Below, piece after piece: positions 1 to 12,100 of a stretch of DNA of 64,000 bases. The stretch covers positions 86,501 through 150,500 of the forward strand of contig JACTAT010000118.1 in assembly GCA_014526335.1 (NCBI GenBank), in the 5' to 3' direction. Within the stretch, counting starts at the first letter, position 1. Each line of letters starts with the position of its first letter. Origin of the DNA: Chrysaora quinquecirrha. Taxonomy: Eukaryota; Cnidaria; Scyphozoa; Semaeostomeae; Pelagiidae. The notes under the pieces were generated by a model, which saw only the letters and a program-made list of their open reading frames with translations, was not told where the DNA came from and did no database searches. A program made the position numbers and the translations under genes.

Positions 1-172
1 AATATAACGTTATTTTGGCCTAAACTTGATTTAAAATGCATCTTCAACTTCAAGGATATTATTTTCAGGTGGTGAAAAGTTAACCACGTTGAGTTTTTAA
101 ATTTTTGTCAATAAAAGTTGAGAATTTAGTGCTTACAGATGTAAATATGTCCTATTTTCTTGACCTCTAAAA
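1..172. other. pre-gap flank
   Basis: AT-rich sequence before the assembly gap. A possible splice acceptor (ttacag, ending at 138) is visible, but no exon can be supported because the following sequence runs into the gap. I see nothing else in it. Confidence 0.4.
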
Positions 173-672
173 NNNNNNNNNNNNNNNNNNNNNNNNNNNN
201 NNNNNNNNNNNNNNNNNNNNNNNNNNNNNNNNNNNNNNNNNNNNNNNNNNNNNNNNNNNNNNNNNNNNNNNNNNNNNNNNNNNNNNNNNNNNNNNNNNNN
301 NNNNNNNNNNNNNNNNNNNNNNNNNNNNNNNNNNNNNNNNNNNNNNNNNNNNNNNNNNNNNNNNNNNNNNNNNNNNNNNNNNNNNNNNNNNNNNNNNNNN
401 NNNNNNNNNNNNNNNNNNNNNNNNNNNNNNNNNNNNNNNNNNNNNNNNNNNNNNNNNNNNNNNNNNNNNNNNNNNNNNNNNNNNNNNNNNNNNNNNNNNN
501 NNNNNNNNNNNNNNNNNNNNNNNNNNNNNNNNNNNNNNNNNNNNNNNNNNNNNNNNNNNNNNNNNNNNNNNNNNNNNNNNNNNNNNNNNNNNNNNNNNNN
601 NNNNNNNNNNNNNNNNNNNNNNNNNNNNNNNNNNNNNNNNNNNNNNNNNNNNNNNNNNNNNNNNNNNNNNNN
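173..672. other. assembly gap of 500 N
   Basis: There are exactly 500 N, which looks like a placeholder of unknown true length. The gap ends inside a 165-bp coding tandem repeat, so the repeat probably caused the assembly break and the copy number of the protein repeat is not known. Confidence 0.95.
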
Positions 673-1823
673 GAAAGCCAACTGAAGAGCCTAAAAACAA
701 CAATAATGAACCACCTAAAGAACCAGCTGACCAAAATAAAAAACCTCAAAGCGGCAATGATGATAACAATAGCAACTCCGGAAGATATCAGAGATTCGGT
801 AACAACCGTTTTGATAAAGAACAAACAAAGGAAGCTGGAAAGCCAACTGAAGAGCCTAAAAACAACAATAATGAACCACCTAAAGAACCAGCTGACCAAA
901 ATAAAAAACCTCAAAGCGGCAATGAGGATAACAATAGCAACTCCGGAAGATATCAGAGATTCGGTAACAACCGTTTTGGTAAAGAACAAACAAAGGAAGC
1001 TGGAAAGCCAACTGAAGAGCCTAAAAACAACAATAATGAACCACCTAAAGAACCAGCTGACCAAAATAAAAAACCTCAAAGCGGCAATGAGGATAACTAT
1101 AGCAACTCCGGAAGATATCGGAAATTCGGTAACAACCGTTTTGGTGAAGAACAAACAAAGGAAGCTGGAAAGCCAACTGAAGAGCCTAAAAACAACAATA
1201 ATGAACCACCGAAAGAACCAGCTGACCAAAATAAAAAACCTCAAAGCGGCAATGATGATAACAATAGCAACTCCGGAAGATATCAGGGATTCGGTAACAA
1301 CCGTTTTGGTAAAGAACAAACAAAAGAAGCTGGAAAGCCAACTGAAGAGCCTAAAAACAACAATAATGAACCACCTAAAGGACAAAGTGACCAAAATAAA
1401 AAACCTCAAAGCGGCAATGATGATAACAATAGCAACTCCGTAAGATATCAGAGATTCGGTAACAACCGTTTTGGTAAAGAACAAACGAAGGAACCTGGAC
1501 AGTCAACTGAAGAGCCTAAAAACAACAATAATGAACCACCTAAAGGACAAAGTGACCAAAATAAAAAACCTCAAAGCGGCAATGATGATAACAATAGCAA
1601 CTCCGGAAGATACCAAGGATTCGGTAACAACCGTTTTGGTAACGAACATACGAAGGAAGCTGGAAAGCAAAACGAAGAGCCTAAAAACAAGAATAACGAC
1701 CCATCGAAAGAACCGGTGGACCAAATTAAAGAGCCTCAAAGAAAAAATAACGATGACAACAACAACTCCGGACGATATAGATTTGGTCAAAACAGTTCAG
1801 GCAAAGAAAAAACTAAAGAAGCT
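673..1823 (+). repeat. 165-bp coding tandem repeat, seven copies after the gap
   Basis: Copy starts are 672 (first base in the gap), 837, 1002, 1167, 1332, 1497 and 1662. Copies 1-5 are nearly identical. Copies 6 and 7 diverge progressively toward the 3' end, the usual pattern when an array is homogenised internally and its edge decays. Confidence 0.95.
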
Positions 1824-1964
1824 GCAAACCAGGTTCGTGGTCTCGCTGGGGACCTTGGTGACAAAAACTGGTCACCGTTAAAGAGAAGCAGAGAAAGAAT
1901 CTACACAGCCCATAAAAGAAGTAAAACAAATATCAGTAAAAGGAAAAATCATTTTCCAGTCTGA
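673..1964 (+). CDS. last exon of a 55-residue tandem-repeat protein (5' partial)
   Basis: I do not recognise the gene. The frame is open from the gap to TGA at 1962-1964. It encodes seven copies of a 55-residue unit, the last 54 residues long, then a 45-residue basic tail ending SKRKNHFPV. The unit begins GKPTEEPKNNNNEPPKEP and ends GRYQRFGNNRFGKEQTKEA. It is rich in Asn, Lys, Pro, Glu and Gln, lacks Cys and hydrophobic stretches, and should be disordered. The upstream part and any signal peptide are in or beyond the gap. Codon-level periodicity (165 bp = 55 codons) and substitutions that keep the frame open argue for real coding sequence. In copies 2, 4 and 5 the text RFGK resembles an amidation and basic-cleavage site, but copies 1, 3, 6 and 7 read RFDK, RFGE, RFGN and RFGQ, so a neuropeptide precursor is only one possibility. 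A disordered structural or secreted repeat protein is the other. Confidence 0.7.
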
Positions 1965-3132
1965 GTCTTCATCGTTTACATTAGAATCATTCTGATATTG
2001 AATGGTTTTAAGGTGAACCTATTTATTCATAACCACATACTGTAGAGACTACTTGTAAAATTTTTTTAACCCTATACAGTATTGTACATTCAGTTTGAAT
2101 AGAGTTTTTATATGAATGATTAAGTAGGTTTTTTTTGGCTTACAGTTGATTTGTTAACAAGATTTGTTTTCCTTTATATTGTTTTCTTGCGGATAGGATT
2201 TACTGTGAACTCTTTCCCTGTAAAAGCAACATTCAAGATGCAAATCAAAAAGCAGCTAAAACTTGGTTTCATGTGTGAATTGGTGTGAATGTTTGGTTTT
2301 CCTAGACAGGGAAATGCCTCTTTCTACTTGCTTATTGCATAATCCTAAATTTTATGTGAATTTGGGTTGCCGATGACAAAGGAATGAATTTCATATCGGA
2401 TGGGGAATCGGGAGTCCCCGTTTAGACTATGCCGGTATGAAATGAATTGTCTAAGGGAGGCAGCCTCTTGGAGTACGGTGGCGGATGTGAAGTAACTACA
2501 GTGGGGCCATATCATGATTGCCGTGGCGGATGCTCATTACGGTGGGGGATACCATGAAGTACGGGGATATTTAGTACGATGGGATACGATATCATCGTGA
2601 ATCAGACACGGGTGTCAACTATTTTCTGCTTTGGCAACAATTAAAGCTTCATAGCGCATAAGAATCTCAATTTTTGCCAAAACCAGAGAATATTTGACTC
2701 CCATGTTTGATTTAGATTTACAATGATTCAGCTAGCGCGTATCATCATATTTAGCCTCCACCCCTTCTTACGGAATATCTATCCGCCACCGTACAGCACA
2801 TCCCCAACCGTACCGCACACACATTACATGGTGTGCTTATGATCTTCCAGGCCAAATCGAAGAGAAAATTTTTTGTGTACATCCGAAATCGACAGCCTGA
2901 AAGCCGTTTGAGTGGAAGGTTTTCGAATGGAATTTGATCCTACCCACCCCGTGAGCGCGTGTCCTGCGTGGAGCGCGTCTTTTTGTGTCTTCTGAAAACC
3001 AATCAGATGAAGGAATGCAGTGCAGTGCTGTGACTTCCGCCATTTTGGGAGTGAGCTTGACAAACTCAGGCAACCACTGTAATGAGGAAATAGAAGAGCA
3101 GGCTTCCAGACAGATTTTCCCTTCGTATAAAG
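1965..3132. other. spacer between repeat-protein gene and ARP3
   Basis: This holds the 3' flank of the repeat-protein gene, with no clear AATAAA seen, a degenerate minisatellite (listed separately) and the presumed ARP3 promoter and 5' UTR. I see no TATA box or other recognisable promoter element. Open frames on the minus strand here look like chance. Confidence 0.5.
2465..2830. repeat. degenerate minisatellite, dispersed GTACGGTGG family
   Basis: Words such as gtacggtgg, ggggatac and atatcatgattg recur between 2465 and 2600. The reverse-complement form (ccgccaccgtac, ccgtaccgcacacacatta) appears at 2780-2828. The right edge carries the boundary motif gcacacacatta found at the other members of this family (24.2, 48.3, 52.4, 61.0 and 63.1 kb). 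Confidence 0.6.
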
Positions 3133-6100
3133 ATGGCAATGCGACAGCCAGCTGCAGTCATTGACAATGGAACTGGGTATGTATTCGTTATCATCTGAAC
3201 AACATTTCGAAAGCACAAAGGAGGCGATCATGTTTCAACATTGAGACAATGCCATTTTTGAAAGTAGTGGGCCTAAAATATCGATACAATACTGACAGAC
3301 AGGCCGAGTCGGTCTGTATCGACCCAACAATGTTGCTTGTTCATCGCCCCTAAACTTGAACTTCTTATCTTGGCAATGCTGGTTTCTTCCGACCTTTTTG
3401 ACCATCAAGGCATTATTGGGTGGAGGGACAAAAGCATAAAGCAAGGCAGGCGTGATAAAGGCCCAAAGGGGCTACATTATTCTATTGATTGCCTGTAAAA
3501 AGAGACCAAAGTTGAAGTTAGAAATTTGTATGTAAATGTCACAACCCAGCCATCCCACTACAGTGTAACACTCAGTTAACACCTAGGAATCTATATTTTT
3601 AATTTATGTCCAATATGCTAAAATGCCCATTAATCAACATTGATGTCCAGTTTGGACCACTTTTCTAAATAAAGAGACAAAATTATTCCACCTTTATTGC
3701 ACCAAAATTGTAGACCTTGAAAGCCAATAAAAACAGTGGTTTCTTTGACAAATACTTGGGGTCAAAATAAAACTTCACTGATATAAATTACGATTGAAAG
3801 ATTGCATGAATGTTGCTTGAGTGTTAGTATTTTTGAGCCGCTAGTTCCTGTAAAACTGTATAAGCTCACTTTGTGTCAGTCCAATCTGCAGAGAATGGGG
3901 TGTGCACACACAAGAAGAACAATAGGAAAAAACAATAGAAATATGCTTCTAAGCCTGTTTTGGTAAAATTGTGGTGAGCAACACTCAATAGTCACTTTGA
4001 AAGAAATTCTTCTTTCTCAAAAAGACCATTAGGAAATCTTCACAACTTTCACTTCAAACCTCTGTTGCCCAATATTTGTCGTCATTGGAAACCATCTATT
4101 ACCTACTAAATACATATTGCTAGGAAGCCTTGCCAGTTCCCTAAAGGATGTATTATAGATTCATTCAAATAGCTTAGTATTTCTCAACTTAAGCCAGTCT
4201 GGGATCTAATGGCTGTACACGGACATCCACCATACACGATTGATTTTTGGCATACACTTTGGTGTACATTTTGCTTAATTCATCAACTGGCTTACAAATA
4301 TTTTGCAGTGTGATAAAAAAGAGTTGATTGTTGTAGACAATCTATATGAAAACAGGCTTCTCTGAGGCAAAGTAGAGGCTTCAATCTTCAAAATTTTCTG
4401 GGGGAGCATACCCCCAGACCCCCCTACAATTATGTTGCCACACTGCCCATATGACTGGCCTACATGGAGAATCTCAGATTTTTTTGTCTGGCATACAAAT
4501 TTTATACATTCCAAACTGGAACTTAAGCCAAGGGCCATAGCGACAAGGGGGTGTGACACTTCCTAGGAAAGTTGTCCTTCCGCAAATTTGAGGCAAACAG
4601 ATTTTTTCGGCAATAGTAGCTAAGAGGGAGAAATGTTGCAAATCAAAAGAAAGAGAAGAAACTTGATATATCTTGATATTGTGTTGGCAAATATCGGGAA
4701 AAGTGTTGCACATAGCTCGCAGAATCTTACTAGCTTCCAGTTTCCAAAGCTGCCGACATTTGGCTGTCAATAACAGCTAAGTAGTTGCTATGGAGGAGCA
4801 AATGCCAAAAGCAAATGCTTCCAAACAATCTAATTGTATTTGCATTTGCACATTTGCCAGCCATAAAAGATACAAGCATGCAGCAGAGAGTTTGGAGATA
4901 CAATAAACAGGGTCACCAACACTGGTCTTGTCTAAAGCTAGAGGTCGAGCCCTCTATCAACGCTCTGCATGTACAGTTAGGGAGGATAGAATCAAAAGCG
5001 AAAACAGCGTTAATGTATCTTGGATGTAATTTAAGCTTCTAGCAAATGATCACAATGTTGTTGTTCAACAGCTGAAAAAGTTACGTTCAACAACATTCTA
5101 GAGTTCAAATTTTCAAAAAATTTTCTGTGGGAGCAAGCCCTGACCCTTTGCATTTGTGACCTTCCTTTCTGTGATGTCCCATCTAGGGTATTTGATATAT
5201 GTATAATAATCCTGGTTTTATGCAAAAGATAGGAACTGAAAAGAAACTCTCCAAGGAAAGGTCAACAGTAAAGCAACACCCATTTAAAAAACTACACCAC
5301 TTTTGTCATCATCAGCAAATACTGTGTGACACCCCCCCCCCCCCGTAATTGAGTCCTAGCTACAGCCCTACAAGCCAATCAAATTTGATGTGCCAGTTGG
5401 CAGCAGTGGGGAAACAGGGGAGATAAACAAACTGTGCAGGGTGGCAACAATGGTAGGCTTAACCTTTATGTACGGAGTAGTTATCTAACTCCAACGTAAC
5501 TCAGAAGGTCTTGATATCATAAGGAAACTACACTTCAGCAATATTTTATAATTTTTTAGATATTTTGCCGAATTCTGCCATATAATTATGTTTTTTTTGC
5601 AAAACACTAAGTATGCTAGAGATCATAGCTCATTATTTTTGTGAAATAGGCAATTGATTTACCATTATTCTACATATTTGAGCTGGCTGAAGTGTTTTCT
5701 ATTGGAAAAAAGTTTCAATTCCAGATTTATGACATCATCAAAATGTATGACGTCATGATAATAAAAAATTATTAAAATGCAAATAATGTGAGCAAATTGT
5801 TAATCGTTCGAAAGTCCTTGACGAGACAAGTTCAGTGATGTATGTTATATTTTAATTGGCCAGATAATAAAAGGATAATTAGCTTATTAGCCTATTTGCT
5901 GTGACTGCTGTCCAAATATGGGCATTGTCTGGTCACATGACTTAGTTAATTGACATAAAATTTGTCTCAACTTGTAGGGTATAAGTTTTAGTAAAAGTCA
6001 GTCAAATTCAACCACTTAAAGGTATAAAGTTTAAGATTGATCATTGGAAGACAAAAAATGCCCCCCTTGTGAAGTGGGTTAATATAACTCCATTTGGTCT

Positions 6101-9100
6101 TTTCTTCCATAGATATACAAAACTGGGTTTTGCTGGTAACACAGAACCTCAGTATATTATGCCATCAGGTAAGAGAATCTTGAATTACATATTGTACACA
6201 GTAGGTGGGTCAGTATTCTTAGGTATTCCAATAAGATCATAGAACTCTCTCACTCTTCTAGTCATACTGTATTATTTAATAAACATCCAAGAGCCAGCAG
6301 TATTACAAGTGTTATATTTTAAGTATTCTGACTGAATGAATGCTCCTAATCTACAAATACAAAATGTCAATATAGGAACTGAAAGAAAAAAATATTAAGA
6401 AATAAGTATTTTCACGCTAGTGAATCTATACATACTACTGTGCTGGAAACACACTACTGTGGTGGGTTACTATGCTTGATGTGCTGGGTTATTATGCTTG
6501 TTGTGGCGGTGTTTTTTGCATACTGTGGTGGATACGCACTACTATGGTGGGTTATTATGCTTGATGTGGACCGTTATTATGCTTGATGTGGTGGTGTTTT
6601 TTGCATACTGTGATGGATAAGCACTACTGTGGTGGGCTATTATGCTTGATGTGGTGAGCTATTATGCTTGATGTGGTGATGTTTCTTGCATACTGTTGTG
6701 GATAAGCACTACTGTGGTGGGTAGCACCACCACATCAAGCATAATAACCCACCAAATCAAGCATAATAGCCCGCCACAGTAGTGCGTATTGTATCCACCA
6801 CAGTACGCAAAAAACACCATCACAGTAGAGCTCACAAAAATGTTCACAATTTCATTGTCTGTCACTCAAGCTGAAAATTAGGATTTATTTGTTGTTTGGA
6901 AAAAAATTAATCACATTTTGGAAGTCATGCCTTGTGAATTTGTTACAAAGTACAAGGGCATGTCCTTGGATTATTGCAAAGATTGTCTTCAAAATAGTGA
7001 TATAAGAACCACTTCTTGTTTATTCTAACATATTTTCATATAATTTGTTTGTATTTTTTAAGCAATTGCAGTGAAAGAAACTGGGAAAGTTGGTGGAAAA
7101 GGTAGCATAAGAGGGATAGATGACTTAGGTAAGAGCCTTTTTTAAGCATAACTCATTTTTAAAAGCAAGCAGGCAATAGTTCATGACTTGTTGCCAATGC
7201 TTGAGTTTACTGCACCTTTTTATCCTGCGGACATTGTAGATTATGAGCATATGTATGTGCTCCCTACAATTGATCACATTTTTGATAAAATTTGCCACTT
7301 TTTCATCCAATGTGAAACTTAATGAGACTTTTCATAACTTAATATTTATTAGTTGTGTACATTTGCCACTGCATTCAATCATTATATCTTAATTCACAGA
7401 TTTTCATATTGGGGACAGTGCTATAGATGTACCTGCATATTCAACAAAGGTTAGTTTTCTAACTTGGATTATTGATGCCCATTTAAGATCATTATTATCA
7501 AGCATGTTTAGCTTGCAGTGCATGCACTGTTCGCCTCATGCAATGCTGCATACTATTTTTGAAAGTTTTTGCCACTTGTCCCTGTCTTCAGCTATTTCTC
7601 TTAACCTGGTCAGATCTTCATTAATTTTAAATTGTTGTGCTTCCAGATCATGTTTACTATTTGCTTCAACAATGTCATATTGTAATATCACTGGCAGCAT
7701 TCGTCTCTGGTTTCCTCTATATTTCTTAGCATTATCTGGCTTGTTGACATGGTGTCTGCAGTGGAAGTCTCCAAATGTTCTCCATCAAGTTTCTTTCATA
7801 TCTTAGCTTATTTGTCTTTCTCCGCATTCTTCATACAATTGTTTGTTTGTTTAACCTGTTTAGTTTGGTGATATTCTTCTCAGTTGCTTGTGTCATGCCC
7901 TTGAGATATTTGTTCTTTTGTTTGTAGATAAAACATTTTCTTTTCAATTTTCTATGATGAGATTCAAAACATATATGACAAGAAGAGTAGTTAACCAAAT
8001 CATCGCATCATGTCTGAAATAAATAAAGCCTTTGGATTTTTGTAAAAAGGGTCGTTTTCCTACTTTTAAGTCCTAAATTGTTGGATATGTTCAAGACAAT
8101 TTTACCTTCTATTCTATTTGCCTAATGGAAAACTTTGCCCAACAAATATTCCGTCAATTTTTAATTTTTATTCATTTAAGTCTTTGCATACGTGAATTGT
8201 CTCAGGTTATAACATGTTTTCTCTGTTCTTCTTAATTAGTGGCCTATAAGACACGGTATTCCGTAATTTATAAACAGTGAGACGACCTGAAACGACCTGA
8301 AACGAGATGAAATCACCTGAAACGACCTGAAACAACCTGAAACAACCTGAAACGAGCCGTAAAATTTGGAATCGAGGCTGAAACGACCTGAGACGACCTG
8401 CTATCTTAGCAACGAAGTGTTAAGGTCAAGGGATTTGTATTGTTCTTTACGCATTGTCACATTCTTTTCTTATCACAATAGGAACACGTGTCAGTATCAA
8501 AGCGGCCATCCTTTCATCAGACACCTAATTTTCTGCGAAAGACAGTCTATCCGATCCGGGGTCATTGGGCAGGAGGGGTTATGATGATGGGCGGTTTTTC
8601 GGGTTTTTCGACACTTCGAGAGCGGTTTTACCGAGGGGCAATTCACTCCTCAGAAAGGTGTACGAGATTTTTATGAAAACAAAAGGATCTCCAAGAGATT
8701 TTTGTGAAAACAATAGGTTTTCTAGCAAAGTTGTACGAGGTTTTTAAAGAATGAATCGCCCCTCGGGTTTTACGGTTTTACCTTCAAAAAGTACGGTTTT
8801 TCAATTTGTGATTTCCGAGGGGCAATTCACTCCTTGAAAGTCTCGTACACCTTTGCTGGAATTCCTATTGTTTTCTCGGAAGTCCCTTGAAAGTCCTTTA
8901 GTTATAATGGAAGTCTCGTACGCCTTTTTGCAGAGTGAAATGCCCCTCGGTGATTTCGGTGTGGTTTAAAAGAGTTTTAACATGTAGGTCTACGCTTCAA
9001 CTATTTTGGCTAAAAAAATGTTTTTACGGTTTTCAAACCTCCCCCCCCCCCCCTATGCCTCCATGATGGAGTTTCGGAACCAAGATGTTAATCTAAAGAA

Positions 9101-12100
9101 TTTGGCGTTAAACACAAAATGCCGTATAAAAACAAAAAGAAAAGGCGAAAAAATTCAGAAAGCCCCTGGTTTTTATTTAAAAAAGATACTACGCATAAAG
9201 CTTATACCGAGGGGCATTATTCACTCCTTGAAAATCTCGTACACCTTTACTGGAAGTCCTATTGTTTTCTTGGAAATCCCTTGAAAGTCCTTTTGTTTTA
9301 ATGAAAATCTCGTACGCCTTTTGCAGAGTGAAATGCCCTCGGCTTATACAGTAAATGGGAATTTGTGGGAGAATGGCAACAACCAAATATCTTAATTGAA
9401 AACAGACTCCTCCTTTTGATAAGGAAATCATATGAAGTCAATCAATTTCAGCTCCAACAGTAATTTTTTTCAACAGATTAAGAGCAATACCTTCCCAGAG
9501 GGATGGCCGCTTTGAAACTGACACGTGTTCCTATTGTGATAAGAAAAGAATGTGAGAATGCGTAAAGAACAATACAAATCCCTTGACCTTAACACTTCGT
9601 TGCTAAGATAGCAGGTCGTCTCAGGTCGTTTCAGCCTCGATTCCAAATTTTACGGCTCGTTTCAGGTTGTTTCAGGTCGTTTCAGGTCGTTTCAGGTGAT
9701 TTCATCTCGTTTCAGGTCGATTCAGGTCGTCTCACTGTTTATAAATTACGAATTTTGCAGAAACACGGTCACTAGTTTTTCTGTTGACTATGGTGAAAGA
9801 ATATCAACTTTGTACTTAAAATATGAACTGAAGAAAGAACAAAATAAAGTAATGTCTCATTTCCATTCAACAGTGCTGCTTGATTTTTGTGGCATTTATT
9901 GGGCAATTATTCCAGAGAGGTGTTTTGTGAAATTTGTTCAGGTAAAGGGAAGGCATTTATTAGACAGAGGTGTTTTGTCCAGGTTGGTCCGGCAAAGGAG
10001 AGGCGTTTGTTATAGAGAGTTGTTTTTTCGAAGGAAGCGTTTATTTGAGGCGAGACATTCATGAGAGGAGATATGGTGTGTGTAATTTGTTGATGGTATC
10101 AGTTTTGCTTATGTTTCTTTCACTGCATTCAGTGCTATTCTAAATTGTGAATGACAATAGTACAGTATTTTTGATGTTGATACTTTTATTTTTAATATTT
10201 CTCTTGCAATTCTAGACTGAACCACCATTAAATACGCCGGAAAATCGAGAATACACAGCAGGTATAACTATATGACTTCAGATCACTTTGAGGATGAAAT
10301 AACATCTAATTACTTGAACTCAAAAATATTTTGTAGCGCTAGAACTTTTCTGGTTTGACTGCAACTTATGAAAACGTCTTCAAGATTCTAAACTGTCCAG
10401 TGAATTGCCGTTAATTTCCAGAACCATAAGGATTTTTGTAAGCATTACAAATCAATGTTTGACTGAAGATGAAAGCAAATGTTCGGTTATTTCTTTCCGT
10501 CTAAATTTGAAAACGATGTACGACAATAAAATATGTATTAATCTTTGTAGAAATCATGTTCGAATCATTCAATGTTCCTGGGCTATATATTGCAGTACAG
10601 GTAACCACTGCCAGTTTTTTTTAGTTTTTTTTTTTGTCTTTGTCTCATTGTCGTTGCAATGAATTTCAGTCTTGTTAACCCTATCTCAGCTTGGCTTTTC
10701 AAAACTTAGAACCCTCTGTCTTTTTCTCACAAATTGCTGGAGATAGAATGTCCAAAACTACATTAGTTCCGAAAATTTTCGGACACTTTTAATTTCGGAC
10801 AATTTGTTTGTCCGAAAATATTAATGTCCGAAATTTTAGGTAGTCCGAAATTTTAAACGTCCGAAATTTTATTTTCACCATTTTTCTCTTACTTTGAGAA
10901 CAAACCAGAAAGGAGGCCTCGAATTTCTTTTTTTTCTTGGGAAGCATTTTACCAAAAATCACCCCTATTATTATAGTAAATGTTGTTCCAGAGGACCGAT
11001 CAAAAGGCTCTTTTGATTTTCAATGTTCTTAAAAGGCCATACTTCTGTGGGAGTGCAAAAAACCATCACAACAAATCATCATGTTTATGTTTTCGTTCCG
11101 CCAAATCCAACAAATCATTTTAAATCTTAGACCTAAATGTTGACGCGTTTGCAAATCAGTTTCAAAAGCGAAAGTTTGAGTCCTGGTATGCTCATTAAGT
11201 TACCCAAGAATCGATTAGTGGAAGGGATGTGATAAAGTCTATTTAAATTCGGTTAGTTTTATTAATTTTACAAAGAAAATTCTAAACACCTTGCCTTTTC
11301 TGTCGTCCGAAATCGGAATGGAAAATCGTCCGAAATAGGTAAAATATCGTCCGAAATTTTTTGGTCCGAAAATATTTTGTCCGAAATATATGGGTCCGAT
11401 TATTTTCGGAACTAATGTATTCATCTCTTCACACGATTTCAAAAGTAAAACAGAATCATTAACCGAATATAATCACCTTCCTTGTTTTTAAAAATAAATT
11501 TCAATCGAAGTTCAGCTTCTGAAATGCTTCAGTTTGATAGATGCCACCTTTTTCTAGGGCTAATGACCGGGTTTTTACTAATTGATGATGACTCCCACTT
11601 CATCCAGCAAACAGCAGTTCGGGGGTTGTTGCTGTAAATGTTGCTGGTGTTTTGACAACATTGTTAAGAAGAATGCTGCCGGAATTTCTTAGCCGAGTAG
11701 CTAAACAGCTAATGAAATTTTGCCTGTAGACTGTGAAATTACCTTGCCCTGTGTCATGCTCTACGTACACGTAGGAGAAAGATTGCAGTCGGGATCTGCA
11801 TATACCTCTCAAATTGACGTTCTCGCTGGGACGTTTCTTGGCCTGGTGGTAATGGTGATGTTGTTGTTGTAATTTTCTGTGGGAAAGCTCTAGGCTGGAA
11901 ACAGTTTTTTGGTTAACTTTGAGTTCTTGACGATTTGACGATGTGCTTAAAGTTTATGAAGCTGATTATTTCTACTCTGTAGCTCTGTACAAATGGCTAG
12001 CATGCATTAAAAAACGCTCCTCGACCTTTATGCCATTTTAGTTTTATATCGTTACTTTTTACAGGAAAGATTCTGCTACACTTGTCCAGATATTGCTAAA

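Larger units (their letters stand above)
8263..9749. mobile_element. 1.5 kb foldback / large MITE with about 265-bp inverted arms
   Basis: Terminal inverted repeats start gtaatttataaacagtgag (8263) and end ctcactgtttataaattac (9749). The arms continue inward for about 250 bp as clear inverted copies. Each arm has a subterminal run of the 10-bp word acgacctgaa (left, 8281-8400) or its complement ttcaggtcgt (right, 9620-9735). The short direct repeat acacggt lies outside both ends (8251-8257 and 9763-9769) and may be a target duplication. No transposase is encoded. The centre carries three nested smaller elements. A decayed relative lies at 52880-53035. Confidence 0.85.
8240..9834 (+). pseudogene. 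ARP3 exon 5 broken by a transposon
   Basis: After the acceptor attag at 8235-8239 the codons read WPIRHGI (8240-8260), the start of the ARP3 exon that follows ...STK. The sequence then enters the foldback element at 8263. Past the element, 9783-9834 can be read as [18 protein letters not shown], which faintly resembles the expected continuation (VEDW..MERF...IFKYLRAE) with deletions. That second part is uncertain. If real, the exon is decayed as well as interrupted. Confidence 0.45.

Noticed and set aside
126..1484. Long minus-strand and alternative + frames across the gap and the 165-bp repeat
   Set aside because: They are shadows of a 165-bp periodic sequence; the frame ending at 1964 has the protein-like composition and the natural stop.
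10606..12064. Search for the missing ARP3 central exon
   Set aside because: No stretch encoding the DSGDGVTH or HIPIAGRD region was found on the + strand by reading this interval.
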